Shown here: piece by piece, positions 45,540 to 56,830 of the stretch
Position numbering within the stretch: the stretch's first letter is position 1
Layout of the letters: each line of letters starts with the position of its first letter
DNA from: Juglans regia
Lineage: Eukaryota; Streptophyta; Magnoliopsida; Fagales; Juglandaceae
Assembly (NCBI RefSeq): GCF_001411555.2
Contig: NC_049907.1
Location: 5,402,243-5,466,242 of the forward strand
DNA: 64,000 bases
Direction of reading: 5' to 3'
Notes under the pieces: generated by a model
Databases searched by the model: none
Seen by the model: only the letters and a program-made list of their open reading frames with translations
Told to the model about the DNA's origin: nothing
Translations under genes and position numbers: made by a program

Positions 45540-46840
45540 TTTTTTTTTCCAAATTTCTTACCTATTGTGGTGACTTTTATCGCCGTAATAGGTTAAATTA
45601 AACAAAACAACGATGTTCTGTTTAGTAGAATGAGTTTTTTATGCGACTTTTTAAATGCGAAGTCATCGCAACAAAATGGTGAAACGTTCTAGCGTTTCTA
45701 ACATTTCAACAAATTTTCTAATCCCGCCTAGGTGTGCCGCCAAATCTGTGCTACATACCATCACGTTCGAACATAATACTGTTGATATACGAACGCAAAT
45801 GAAATTAAGTTTCCTGTATATGGAATAGAATCAACGCGGGAAATTTCCTGCCAATTTTTTCAGTAACATTCGAACGTATTGCTGTCATGTTCGCACGTAA
45901 TACTGTTGATATGTGAATGTATATGAAATTAAGTTTCTCGTATATGGCATAGAATCAATGCAAAAATGTTCCCGCCAATTGTTTCCCAAATGTTTGAGCA
46001 TAATACTGTCACATTCGAACGTATTACTATTGACATGCAAGCTTAGATGAAATTAAGATTCTCATATATGACATTGAATCAACGTGGAAAAGTTCTCACC
46101 AATATTTTTTCCAAACATTCTAACATTCACTATAACGTTCAACTTTCGAAAGTTTATTTGATGTTCGAATGTGGTTTATATATTATGATTATAATACTAT
46201 AAGAATATATATATTATATAATACTATAAGTTATTTTTAATTTAAAAAATACATAGTAATTGATAGTATATTACTATATACTATCAATTACTATATAGTA
46301 TATAGTATATTAGTAGCTAGGTAATCTATGGTAGGTAAACTATATATAGTACTATATATTATTGTTGCTGGATAATATATATAACTATATATTAGTATTA
46401 GTATATATTATTAGTACATAATATATAGTATTATATAGTATTACTCTAAATTTATAGACAATATTTTTATTTTTGAACTTAAATATAAATTTATGAAATG
46501 CGATACCACAAAACATTAAATAGTAAATATGACAAATTAAAAACCAATTATAAATTGATGCATAAATTAGAACCTAAAAATAATAATTACATTTTGTAAA
46601 AAATTAAAGTTCATTCACATTACGTTCAAATGGTTAAATCAAACATTTGAATGGTAAGGAAAATAACGTAACGTTTAAACGTATTAATTATAAAGTTTAG
46701 ACATTACGTGTATATAAAAAGCTTCCATTCGAACGTTGAATGGCATTTCCAACCACATCTAAAATTCGAACCATTGCACTCAATCGTTAATACGGTCCAA
46801 CGCCACCGTCAAACGCCACTACAATCGTCACAAAAAATGT
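45540..46840. repeat. CACTA-like subterminal sequence with ACGTTCGAA motifs
   Basis: The words ACATTCGAACGT, CACGTTCGAAC and CATTCGAACGTT recur through this stretch, like those in the CACTA ends at 31.2-31.6 and 35.6-36.0 kb. Near 46800 the phrase CAATCGTCACAAAAAATG repeats the GTCACAAAAA pattern of those ends. It is probably the 5' portion of a CACTA relative, with no coding part. Confidence 0.5.
45763..46130. repeat. Three tandem copies of a ~125-bp unit
   Basis: Each copy holds a TTCGAACATAAT-like word, GAAATTAAG, a CTCGTATATGGCAT-like word, GAATCAA and CCGCCAAT. Starts are near 45763, 45880 and 46005. Copies are 75-85% alike by eye. Confidence 0.75.
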
Positions 46841-47604
46841 TAGTTTCAATCTCTCTCCCTTTTTTGTGTTTTGTTTCAAAGTTTTTAAGAGTTTCAGTTC
46901 ATCCCATTTGGTTCCAACGTGATTCCTACTCGCTCAAAAATAGACAGTCATTTAAAAGGCGTTACATAAATAAATATAACTAAGAGATAATAAAGTATAA
47001 AATAAAGAACAAATTTCTCATCAAATTTTCATGTCATGTAGTAAAATTGAGACAAGACAGGAGAGAGGGATTTGTGGGGGTTCACCTGTCCCAATCAGGT
47101 TCCATGCACTGTAGTAATGTCCACGTTAGATAAACCCCACAAGTATACTCTTCTGTATTAATAATGGTTATCCCAATTTCACCTAAACTCTACCAGCCTA
47201 TATTTGTATCCTAAAAACAATACAATATACATATAATTAACTAATTACATCATCACTAAATTCACACACGGTTTTATACATTTTTTTTTTCTTTTCCTTT
47301 TATTTTATTCCTCTGGCATCCTATTTCTTGTAATTAAATTTTTGTACAAACTCTATCTTTTTTAATTAATTAATTAATTTAACATTTTGATTTTTTTAAA
47401 ATGTTGCTTATCCATTATAATTAGTCAATATCAGCAATCAAGTTAGTGTACAATTTCTGAAGAAATTAAGAGCTGAAATGGAATAAACTAATATAATACA
47501 AAACTGTTGTTTACAACGACACACCGTCTAACCTGAGACGAGATGGACAGATCTTTGTCTTACCCTCCCTCTGTCTTCACGCTAAAGACAATCTAACGGC
47601 GTCT
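46841..47604. other. 3' flank of the first ATL gene, no other gene seen
   Basis: AT-rich sequence that should include the ATL 3' UTR near 47400-47604. The + frame at 46708-46983 lacks motifs. Confidence 0.5.
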
Positions 47605-48654
47605 TTAACCGACGTCAAGAAGGTCTTTCCACTGTTTCCAGTACTCGTCACGTTTCCCTCCGCGCTCAACTTTGGAGACTTCACGGAGCCACCCCTCGAT
47701 ACAAACGGCGGCGTCACTGACACCACCCACCAGTCCGACGCTCCAACCTGCCGGTCCACACTGCCGTTCTTCCCTACTCCCTATCCTTCCCAAAACGACA
47801 TCGTAGCTACACGACCGCCTCAGCTTCCCACTTACTAGAATCATCTGCTTCCTCACCTCCTCTGGCAATCTCAGTGTGTATCTCTCCGTGTTCTCTCCGG
47901 ATTGAACCAGTGAGTGACCCGTCGAGTGCGACCTCGGGAACTTCCCTGATATTCTCGTCCTCGAAGGACAGTTCGCGATCTCGACAGTGCTGTGATCAGC
48001 GTTAATATCAATCAAAACCTGCTCGTTTCGCATCTCGACTGGTACTACTTCTGGGCTCGGGTTTTCATCACGACTCGAACAGTCGTTCGAGTCGGTACTC
48101 GATTGTGGTGCTTCGCATCCGAGTTCAAGCTTAGCTCTGCAGACCGGGCACGTAACGTGAGAAGCTAGCCAGGCGTCAATGCAATCGGGATGGAAAACAT
48201 GGTAGCATCTCGGCAACAAACGCAGCATTTCGTCGTGTTCAAACTCGCTCAAGCACACCGCGCACTCGAGCGCTCCTTTGCCGATCTTCAGATCCTTAGC
48301 CGTGGAGTAGACGAAGATCGGGAAGGTCTCAATCACGGTACGGTCGAGACCGTGGTGCCTTGGCTGGCTGGTGGTGATCACCGGACCGTTGTTGTGGGCG
48401 GCGGCGGCGGTGGCGGTTGTCTCAAGGCACTCCCGGATGTAGATGGAAAAAAAGGCCATGAGGAAGAAGGCGACCATGAGGAACACGACGACCACCGCCA
48501 TCGACTGATTGAAATTGGCGTCTGGTCCGTAAGGATTATTGGAAATTTGTTCTGTACTGCCAGCCTGCGCATCGGCGAGGAGGTACACCGGGGAGAGGAA
48601 TAGTAGGACTAAAGGGGGAACGACGGGATGACAGAGATTGATCCATACTCTCAT
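47605..48654 (-). CDS. ATL-type RING-H2 E3 ubiquitin ligase, single exon (copy 1)
   Basis: A membrane-anchored ligase that passes ubiquitin from an E2 enzyme to target proteins. The 349-residue protein has a hydrophobic leader (12-28), a transmembrane segment (about 52-73, MAVVVVFLMVAFFLMAFFSI), the ATL hallmark GLD at 102-104 and a RING-H2 finger at 131-172. The finger has spacing C-x2-C-x15-C-x-H-x2-H-x2-C-x10-C-x2-C and contains DAWL and CPVC. A conserved C-terminal block, GENTERYTLRLPEEVRKQ, follows. This block and the layout resemble the ATL6/ATL31 group, linked in Arabidopsis to carbon/nitrogen response and defence. The subgroup call is from memory and moderate. The frame is intact, and ATLs are usually intron-less. 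Its paralogue lies at 59151-60050. Confidence 0.95.
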   Translation of the reverse strand: MRVWINLCHPVVPPLVLLFLSPVYLLADAQAGSTEQISNNPYGPDANFNQSMAVVVVFLMVAFFLMAFFSIYIRECLETTATAAAAHNNGPVITTSQPRHHGLDRTVIETFPIFVYSTAKDLKIGKGALECAVCLSEFEHDEMLRLLPRCYHVFHPDCIDAWLASHVTCPVCRAKLELGCEAPQSSTDSNDCSSRDENPSPEVVPVEMRNEQVLIDINADHSTVEIANCPSRTRISGKFPRSHSTGHSLVQSGENTERYTLRLPEEVRKQMILVSGKLRRSCSYDVVLGRIGSREERQCGPAGWSVGLVGGVSDAAVCIEGWLREVSKVERGGKRDEYWKQWKDLLDVG

Positions 48655-48794
48655 TTTCGAATGGATTAGGCTGCACGAGAAAACAAGGATGAAGATGGCC
48701 GGATGGAAGGTTCGAGGATATTTTTACAAGTTATGGAGATTGGAGGAAATAGGAATGGGACGTTATCGTGGGCGGGAAGAGAACAAAGAGTGTG

Positions 48795-48801
48795 TATATA
48801 T
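48795..48801 (-). promoter_or_regulatory. Candidate TATA box of ATL copy 1
   Basis: On the gene strand TATATACAC lies about 145 bp upstream of the start codon. AT-rich matches are common here, so this is tentative. Confidence 0.3.
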
Positions 48802-48849
48802 GTATGGAGCTTGGTGGCCTAAAATCCGACGCGTAGCCAAAAATTAAAT

Positions 48850-50041
48850 AAACAATAATTCAACATCTTATCAAACATGTTGCATATCGATCGGTACTAA
48901 TACGGTTTAGTCATTCGAAAATAGAATAATTTTGTGACAAAATCTTATATTTGATCAAATCAATTAAACAAGCTCGCTGATATGATGCGTGATGGACGGC
49001 GATCGACCATTCTAATATTGAAGTGTCTTTCGTTAATCCGAAAGGGTTATTGTAGATCAGCCAGCCGCGCGCATGCGCATAATGATAGAGAATAATAAGG
49101 TCCGTAGAAAGTGATTGAGTTTGTGCTAAAACCGCGGCTTTTAATACAGACGGCGAGACCACAGAGGCGGCTGTAGCCTTATACTGATCAATTAATAAAA
49201 CCGAAAGAAAGGAAAACAAAAAAAAACTACCATTAGATTAAAACGGCTGACCAAATGATTCAATGGAATCTGGCCTTGCTTGGACTCTCATCTTTATCAA
49301 GAACAGTGGTGGGTAGGGCCGTGATGAAGTCATGTTCGAAAGCAGTTATATATATCCATCAAACTTGGCTTCATGAAACTATGTTTGGCTGTATAAATAT
49401 TTTCGATATTTTAAAATATTTTTTGATATTTTTTTTTCAAATATCACTGAATATTAAATATTTAATTTTAAATATTTAATTTTTTCATTTAATAATTATC
49501 TAATCATTACAACTTTTTTAAATAAATAATACATTAAAAAACAATAAACTTTTCAAATTTAAAATAAAATTCAAATTCAAATACTTTTTAAATTTTATAA
49601 TATTTTTACTCAATTTTTTTTCTCTTATTTTTCAAAATCTAATAAAATATTTTTATTCAAATTATTTCACAACTATTTATATATATATTGAGATATTTTA
49701 ATATTAAGTATGATATGTTTAAATATGCTTTAAGACTTAACTAAATATGCATATAATATTATAACATTTATATAAGACATTGCAGCTATATACATAAATA
49801 TATATGTGTGTGTATGCTGATCACAGACATAAATTGAGTCTATTGAATTTATATGGTCTAATAATTAAGTCTAATTTCATATTGATAATTACGCAATTAA
49901 TAATTGAATCAAGTTATTTAACTTAAGCTGATTATCGGATAGACTTGTGGATCAATTAGGTTCTCGTGGTGGAGTTACAACTTACGAGCAACAATTTTGG
50001 TTCCAGGTTAGAATGAGTATTACAAGAAACTGTAAAGGATG
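48850..50041. other. Intergenic sequence, no gene seen
   Basis: The left part is upstream of ATL copy 1; the right part is AT-rich. The minus frame at 48911-49219 has no motif. Confidence 0.5.
49380..49720. repeat. AT-rich dispersed MITE-like element
   Basis: Begins after TGTTTGGCTGTA with a long A/T centre (AATAATTATCTAATCATTACAA, TCAAAATCTAATAAAATATT) and ends near ATATTGAGATATTTT. It resembles the family at 15600-15990. Ends are not exact. Confidence 0.4.
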
Positions 50042-50446
50042 TGTCCCACCATTGGTCGTGATTGCTCACTTGCGAATCCTTTAGTAGGTGGCACAGTATG
50101 CCTGTGACACTCCGATACTTAAGTCAGTAATGAAAAATGATAATTCGAGAATGCATCAAAACTAGAGAGATCGAAGGTTACATGTTACTCCTATATATAG
50201 GTATAGAGAATATAGGATGAGTATCATAAACCGATTAACTTTGTACTATGTTCAACCATTATAAGATTTATCCCAAATGTATAGAAATCACCTAATCACA
50301 CGTGGTCTATATCCATAACGTGAGAATTATCCCTTCCTACTAAGTCGAAGGCTAGGTCTTCGTTAAGTCACATGACTACTTTGAGCTCTCTATAGGTGTT
50401 GGGCCTTGGACCCCCAATTTGGGCAAGACCAATATTAACTCTTCCA
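50042..50446 (+). repeat. 5' LTR
   Basis: Matches 55385-55944 apart from an extra ~130 bp in the right copy. Shared runs include AAACCGATTAACTTTGTACT and GGCTAGGTCTTCGTTAAGTC. Confidence 0.8.
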
Positions 50447-50938
50447 GTTACCCCGCTAACTCCACTTGTATGTAAGCGTGGGGTAATTCATAATGAAGGA
50501 ATTATAAATATCTTGCTTCACTCAGTTAAGGACACTTGAGACCCTAGACCACCTCGCTAGTGATGTGGGACAACCCATGGGATACCCCGCTGGCCCATTT
50601 ATTATTTTACTCGTCGTTTTTGCTTATCAAGAGGTGGGAATTCTAAACTTGGGGGAACGTGTGTACGTTATCCAATAACCGTCGCCACGTTCTTCAATCA
50701 CTTCGTTTGGTCAGGTAATGATGAGTTACATTTATTACCTTCACTTCTCTACTCTTTTTTGTTTTTTATCTTCTTCTCAATTTCTTCCTTTAAGTTCTTG
50801 AAACCCCATTGTCTCGACTTTTTTACCTGTGACCCCAATCCTACATATTTTCCCTTTCCCTTTCCTTCTGCTTCTTCGCTACCCTCACGGCCCAACGAAA
50901 TACATCTTAAGCCCCTGTTGTCCCGGAATCTTCTAATG
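50447..50938. other. Leader between the 5' LTR and the gag remains
   Basis: Contains a GTGATGTGGGAC phrase and a T/C-rich stretch (50750-50890). No motif seen. Confidence 0.4.
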
Positions 50939-53690
50939 GTTGAGCATAGTACAAAGTTAAAGGTTTCAAGTGGCGCTCTACCCTCCCTGCCAGAGACTTG
51001 TTGAATCTACGCAACACCTATAGGAACCTAGACTCTATACTCTTGGAACTCCCTCGTCGTGGATGCGTCGATGAAGAAGGGTTCGCCAAGAAGGTTGCCC
51101 TTCCCGTCTATGCCCTAACCCACGGTTTGTGATTTCCTTTCTGTCACCTAATACGCGACATTCTGGGTCTTCTTAGATTAGCCCCTATGAAGCTTCATTC
51201 TCATGCATGGCGGGTTCTTCTTTGTTATTGTATTGTGTTTTGCTTGGTTTTGGAACCTGCTAGGGAAGAATACCTAGATTTAACTACCCGAGAGTTCTTG
51301 ATATTTTATTCTCTAAGGAGCTCTCCGGGTAACATTTGCAACTTTCGGATTAGGAAACAACAGTTGGCCCGTTTTGAAAGTCATCACTCAAACACCAAAC
51401 AATGGACGAGAAAGTCTTTCTTGGTCTTGGGCACGGGTTGGGAATTTCCCAACTCAGAGGCTATTCGTCGAGAGTTTCCAATTAGAGGTACTTGGGGTAA
51501 AATTCCTAACGACAAAGGCCTAATGGCGACTTTGGAACCCTTATCTAAGCGGGAACAATCCTGTGTTGACATGGTCACCATTTGTGTGAGTGATCATGAA
51601 CACGATGTTTGGACTCAGTATCTCTTAACATCTGCAAATACTGATCATTTCTTGGTGATGCATGAGCGCTCAAAGGTCAAAAGGCGCCTTTTCCTAAGCA
51701 AGGTCATGGCGCCATCTCTCCCTGCCAAGTCTCCTTCAGAGTTTACTCCAAAGGTTTCGAGAAAGCATTCCCGCCAGCCTATTTTGGATATACCTTCTCC
51801 GACAACAAAGAGGGGGTCTGCATGCACAGAAAACTGTAAATCCCTCATGTCTAACCGTCCTCAAGGAACTTCTCTTTCTACCCCCAATCGCTCACCAGCA
51901 CGTGTGCTTTCTCCAAGTCTTGATGACGTCGATGGTTTGATGGGTCAAGCCCTTTCTGACCTGGTGACTGCGTTTGACTTTGATCTTCCTTCCAAACAGT
52001 TTTATTCAAAGTCTAGCCCCACCTTCAAATTCCTTACATTCGGAGCCTCTGATTTGCCTAGCGAATGCAGTGAGATCAACGTTGATATGGACGCCGCCTT
52101 CCTCTTGAATCTTGTTGATTAGACAGCTTTTGAGGGAAATTAGGGTAGTAGAGATGGTGCCCTAGGGAACCGTGGTGTCCAGGGCAGCGAGAAGGCCAAT
52201 GACGTTCTTGTTTGTGAAGAAGTGGAGGAAGAAAGTGAAGGCATATGTTCAACGCCCTACTCTTTGCCAACTACCATCTCGGGAGGAGAGACCCCTCCCC
52301 TCGACCTGGGGGCTGGTGGCAACCACATTTCTATTTCCTCTCCTTCTTCTTTTGGAGATGAGGTCGGGTCTTCTCCCTTAGAAAAATGTGTTTCTTTGGG
52401 TAGTCTCGTGAGTGAGGACATCAGTCTTGGGGAGGTTGAACTTGTTTACACCCACAATGTTTCCCCATTGGGAGATTTGAGTACGACCCCTGAGATTGGA
52501 GCAGACCCACATGGGGTGCCTTCTGAGGCATTCTCCCTTGGTCCTGACTATAGGTCTGAGATGAGGTATGATGGGGAGGTTTAGGGCGGTACTTCCACCT
52601 CATTTGGTCCTGCTAAAGATGAGGTTGTCAGCAGCATGGCTAATCAGCTAAAGAATTTTCTTTTTAGGGTATCTCCAACTCTACTTCTCTCGTTTCTATC
52701 TGCCATGTTTCCAAGACAATCGTTTAACATTCTTGGGTTTTATCTTTATAGGGTGTTGATGATTTGGCGGCCTGGATCATGGTGAATCGTGCTGTTTGGA
52801 GGATGAAGTCCACTCTAGGCGTGTATGCTCTTTATACGCCAAGAAAGAATTTGAAAGATGGAAAGGAGAGAGGGCAAGGTTGGAGATCCTACTTGAGCAA
52901 GCGGATGGCTATGCACACACTCTCTAGCAGGTGACTTGGACATTCTTCGTGATGAGGTTTTTCACCTCTGCGATGAATTTCGTCTCACCACGAAAGTGAG
53001 GGTTTGGAACAACTTCTCATTAGGATTGTTGGAGTCAGAGCATGATTCGCTAGGGCTCAGCTTTCCCTTGCCCAGGGAGAGTTAGAGTCGGAGCGGGGTC
53101 GTGCTCATTCTGAACTCTCTGCTCTCTAAGAGGAACTCAATTTTGTCCGCCAAGAGTTATCTAGTTCTCAGCGGCGCTGTACTGAACTTTGGAAGCAATT
53201 GGCGACCTCATATGAGGGCAAGCGGGTAGTTAATCTTGACCTATCTAAGGCACACGGTGCTTTAGAAGAGTTTACCAAGTAGCACAAGGAGTACAAGAAA
53301 TTTCACACCGACACATACAAACAATAAAGGAAGCTTAATGAAATACTCATTAACAAGGATAAATGACTGAAGGAAAAGACACAACTGGTGAAGACGTTGG
53401 AGTCTGACTTGGAGGTTGCAAGAGAGAAACTTGTCTGCCTCCATCCTCTGTTGGCGTCGATGCGTGGCGTTAGGGATCGTGCTTTTGGTTATGGGTATGG
53501 GGCCGGCATGCTTCGACTTAGATCGTATTTGTTGGCCAATCCCGGTTCTAACTTGAGGTGTTTAGATTTAGGGATGTTCAAACCTCATGCAACCTCGCAT
53601 CAATTTGTTGACACTTTTGGTCGGGACACCATGCCCGATGCCTTCAACAATCCTCACCCAACTCCACCTTCTGGCAGTCCTGGTACTTAG
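50939..53690 (+). pseudogene. Gypsy-type transposon gag-like protein (PF04195-like), decayed
   Basis: The longest open part, 51187-52122, reads HAWRVLLCYCIVFCLVLEP, YLDLTTREFLIFYSL, FLVLGTGWEF and REFPIRGTWG. This is the layout of the 'putative gypsy type transposon' domain that opens many plant gypsy-like elements. Later frames (52222-52584, 52850-53450) hold acidic and coiled-coil-like sequence. A C-terminal piece (53388-53690, ...YGAGMLRLRSYLLANPG...) is typical of the end of the same protein. Stops (for example TAG after LLNLVD at 52120) and frameshifts make it a pseudogene. Confidence 0.7.
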
Positions 53691-53952
53691 CTTTCTGTAA
53701 ATGTTTGTCTCTCTGCTACACTTGTGACTGTTTTTTGTAAACAATAGAAGTTTTCTTGTATTTCCCTTTTGTAGTCGTGTACATTAGGAACATAATGGTA
53801 GTTTTGACTTTTTCGTGCTTCCCTTTGCTTTTATTTCGTGAGGCTCTTTCTTTCTACTTTGTATTGAATTGTTGTTGTATTTCGCTATTTTCATCTTTCG
53901 CACCCCTTTCCTTTGAACTGCACACCTTTGTACTCGATGTTGATGTTTGAGG

Positions 53953-54640
53953 GATGCATGGTCTAATGAACTCCTCGCACTTTTTACTAGCCACCGTGAG
54001 TCTCTATGCTCGTCATCAGTGTTTAAGGGTGGCGTGATCTGATGACCTCCGCGCCCTTTTTACTTGGTACCGCAAGTCTTTGTACTCATCATTAGTGTTT
54101 AAGGGGGCTTGGTCTAATGACCTCCGCGCCCTTTCTACTTGGCACCGTGAGTCTTTTCATTCATCATTAGTGTTTAAAGGGCATGGTCTGATAACCTCTG
54201 CATCATTTTTACTTGTCAATGCGAGCTTTTATACTTGTCATTGGTGTTTAAAGGCAGTGGGATCTGATGACCTCTGCACCCTTTTTACTTGGCACCATAA
54301 ATCTTTAGACTCGTCATTGATGTTTAAGGGGGCGTGTTCTGATGACATATGTGCCCTTTTTACTTGGCACAACAAGTCTTTGCACTCGTTATTGGTGTTT
54401 AAAGGGGGCGTGGTTTGATAACCTATGCGCGCCTTTTACTTGGCACCGTAAGTCTTTGTACTCGTCATTGATGTTTAAGGATGGTGTGGTCTAATGACCT
54501 CCTCTCCCTTTTTACTTGGTATTGCGAGTCTTTGTACTCGTCATTGATGTTTAAGGGCGACATAGTCTAATAACCTCCACGCCCTTTGTACTTGGCACCG
54601 TGAGTCTTTGGACTCGTCATTAGTGTTTAAGGACGGGCCT
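53953..54640. repeat. Minisatellite, about 9 copies of a ~76-bp unit
   Basis: Each unit reads approximately GTCTTTGTACTCGTCATT, GTGTTTAAGGGGGCGTGGTC, TAATGACCTC, CCCTTTTTACTTGGCACCGT. Copies differ at several positions each. The array starts about 265 bp after the gag-like end and would give a repeating peptide in one frame, which I take as incidental. Confidence 0.9.
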
Positions 54641-54784
54641 TTTGCTTGGGTGAGGTGGCATTGGCTTGGAACAGATGTTTTATTTATTTTGAAACATATT
54701 CAAGAATTCAACATCAGAGTTCTGATAAATCAAGAAATTATCATAATCAGGGATAGAACTTCTTCAAGTGTTCTATGTTTCACG

Positions 54785-55150
54785 GATGTTGCAGCTCTTT
54801 TGCCTTGGGTTTGACTCTCTTGTTGAAATAATGTTCTGCCTTCTTCTTGTTGAGTATCATCCTGACTTTAGCCGCGTCTCTCTCTTCCTCTAGGAGGTCG
54901 AGGTGCTTTTCCATAGCTTCATCATTTTTGTGTGTCGAAAAATGGCGAGTCCTATAACTAGGCAGGCCGACTTCCACAGTGGTACTACTTCACTCCTATA
55001 TGCCAAGGTGAATGGGGTCTCCCCTGTAGGGGTCTTTACTGTGGTCCTGTAGGCCTACAATATTTCTGGTAATTCCTTTGCCCATTCCCATCTCTTACTC
55101 GCTAGCCTCTTTTTCAGGATTCCCAACAATGCTTTGTCCATAGCCTATAA
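54785..55150 (-). pseudogene. Gypsy integrase C-terminal part, antisense to the gag
   Basis: The minus strand reads LKKRLASKRWEWAKELPEIL, then AYRTTVKTPTGETPFTLAYR, then (after a frame shift) VEVGLPSYRTRHF, LDLLEEERDAAKVRM and YFNKRVKPK. This is the end of the integrase core and the region after it in Ty3/gypsy elements, which inserts the DNA copy into the host. A stop (TAG, in place of Trp) sits before AYRTT. It lies opposite in strand to the gag-like ORF, so it comes from another insertion or an inversion. Confidence 0.85.
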
Positions 55151-55384
55151 CTGTCCATTCGCCTGTGGGTCTCCCCCTTCCCTAAGTTATTGAGTAGCTA
55201 TATAGAATCAGATCCCAAAGATAGTAAGTCTTTTCTTTCTTATGAAAGGAAGTCTTTTTCAAAGATATAGAAATTTATATATGAAATATTAAACCGAGAT
55301 TGTTACCTTTCAAAAAATTATAATGATAGCAGAAATGCCTATATTTTATTCTTCTGAAGGTGGGAGAAAAGATAAAACACGACG

Positions 55385-55944
55385 TGTCCCACCACCGGTC
55401 GTAATTGCTCACCTACGAATCGTTGAGTGGGCGGCACGGTATGCTTGTGACCTCTCACATGCTTAAGTTAGTAATGAGAAGTGATAATTCGAGAATGCAT
55501 CACAACCAGAGATCAAAGGTTACATGTTGCTGCCTCTGAAGAAAATTATTGGAATACGCAACAAAATAAAATTTCTCATTGCGCTTCAATAATAATAAAA
55601 TAAAAAAAACAATACCATTTGGACGTTTTAACTCCAATTGAAGAATTCCAATTGGATGAGTATAGACATAGAGAATATAGTATGAGTATATATAGGCATA
55701 AAGAATATAGGATGAATATCATAAACCGATTAACTTTGTACTATGCTCAACCATTATAAAATTTATTCCTGATGTATTGGAATCACCTAATCACATGTGG
55801 TCCATATTCATAACATGAGATTTATCCCTTCCTACTAGGTTGGCGGCTAGGTCTTCGTTAAGTCACACGACTCCTTTAAACGCTTTATAGGTGCTAGGCC
55901 TTGGGCTCCCAATTTGGATCAGACCAATATTAATAACTCTTCCA
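55385..55944 (+). repeat. 3' LTR
   Basis: Matches 50042-50446 but carries about 130 additional bp near 55535-55665 (around AAATTATTGGAATACGCAAC and CCATTTGGACGTTTT). Confidence 0.8.
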
Positions 55945-56409
55945 AAAACTATCCATTTGTGGTCTCTTTTGCCATGTAATTGCCACGTCAATTAATTTTT
56001 AATTTTTAACTACTTAATACTTATACACTTGTTAATTAATTTTTAACAACAAATGCTTGAGGGCATGCAACTCGCATACTTTTTATAAAAAGAGAAAAAC
56101 ATGCAATGTTAATTGGAAAAGATAAACAATTTATTCATGATAAAAAAATTATATAAAAGTAAATATACAAAGTAATTTGATGTAAGTTAATGTGATACAT
56201 CATATTATAAAATTATTTAACTTTTATCATAAAATAGATTTATCATAAAATCCAATGCTATTTAAAAAAAAAAAAAAAAAAAACAATAGTCTCGAGCTAG
56301 ATTTCACCCTAAACCTCTAAACCAAGAGAGAAATCGATCTGGACTTGAGGCTGGGTACTGGCAGAAGGTCGTTCTGAATGAGCATTTTTCTAAAGATCGT
56401 GTAATTTAA

Positions 56410-56580
56410 GGCTACATTTTAATGTTGAATTGATTTAAATTGAGTTAAGTTGAGTTGTGATGATAAAATATTATTTTTTAATATTATTATTATTTTAAAA
56501 TTTAAAAAAATTAAATTATTTATTATATTTTATATTAAAATTTTAAAAAATTATAATAATAAGTTGAGATAAATTTAAAA
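56410..56580. repeat. AT-rich dispersed MITE-like element
   Basis: ATTTAAATTGAGTTAAGTTGAG at the left and ATAATAAGTTGAGATAAAT at the right surround an A/T centre. It is a member of the family seen at 15600-15990. Confidence 0.4.
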
Positions 56581-56594
56581 ATAAAAAAAAAAAG

Positions 56595-56830
56595 GATAAT
56601 GTGATGGAGAAGGACATGTCTCTTTCAAATGCAAATGTTACTCGAGAAGTATTCTAGCTAATCCAGGCTGGGGCTAGTGTTTCTGGTACTAAGCTTGTTA
56701 ATGTTGTGTCGCCGGTAACATGAGTTAAAGAGGCTACAAACAAAGATATTTTGCTCAGTGATGAGCCCATTATCTCTATCTCTAGTGATAGTGCTAATGC
56801 TAATGATGTTCATGCCGTATGAATGTTTCA
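56595..56830 (+). pseudogene. Faint coding trace with a zinc-knuckle-like motif
   Basis: The plus strand reads CDGEGHVSFKC followed by a serine-rich run with stops. The first part resembles one CCHC knuckle as found in gag or LINE ORF1 proteins. It is too short and broken for a firm call. Confidence 0.25.

Larger units (their letters stand above)
50042..55944 (+). mobile_element. LTR retrotransposon with gypsy-type gag, decayed
   Basis: LTRs at 50042-50446 and 55385-55944 have the same start (TGTCCCACCA) and end (ACTCTTCCA). A purine-rich tract (GAAGGTGGGAGAAAAG, about 55355-55371) precedes the right LTR, giving plus orientation. The inside holds a decayed gag, a 76-bp minisatellite and an antisense integrase tail. 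No target duplication or primer-binding site is convincing. It lies between the two ATL paralogues. Confidence 0.75.

Noticed and set aside
48190..48603. Plus-strand frame opposite ATL copy 1
   Set aside because: It overlaps the ATL RING and membrane region on the other strand and has only glycine-rich low complexity of its own.
54080..54418. Repetitive 112-residue frame on the plus strand
   Set aside because: It is the 76-bp minisatellite read through; the unit length would shift the frame and no family matches.
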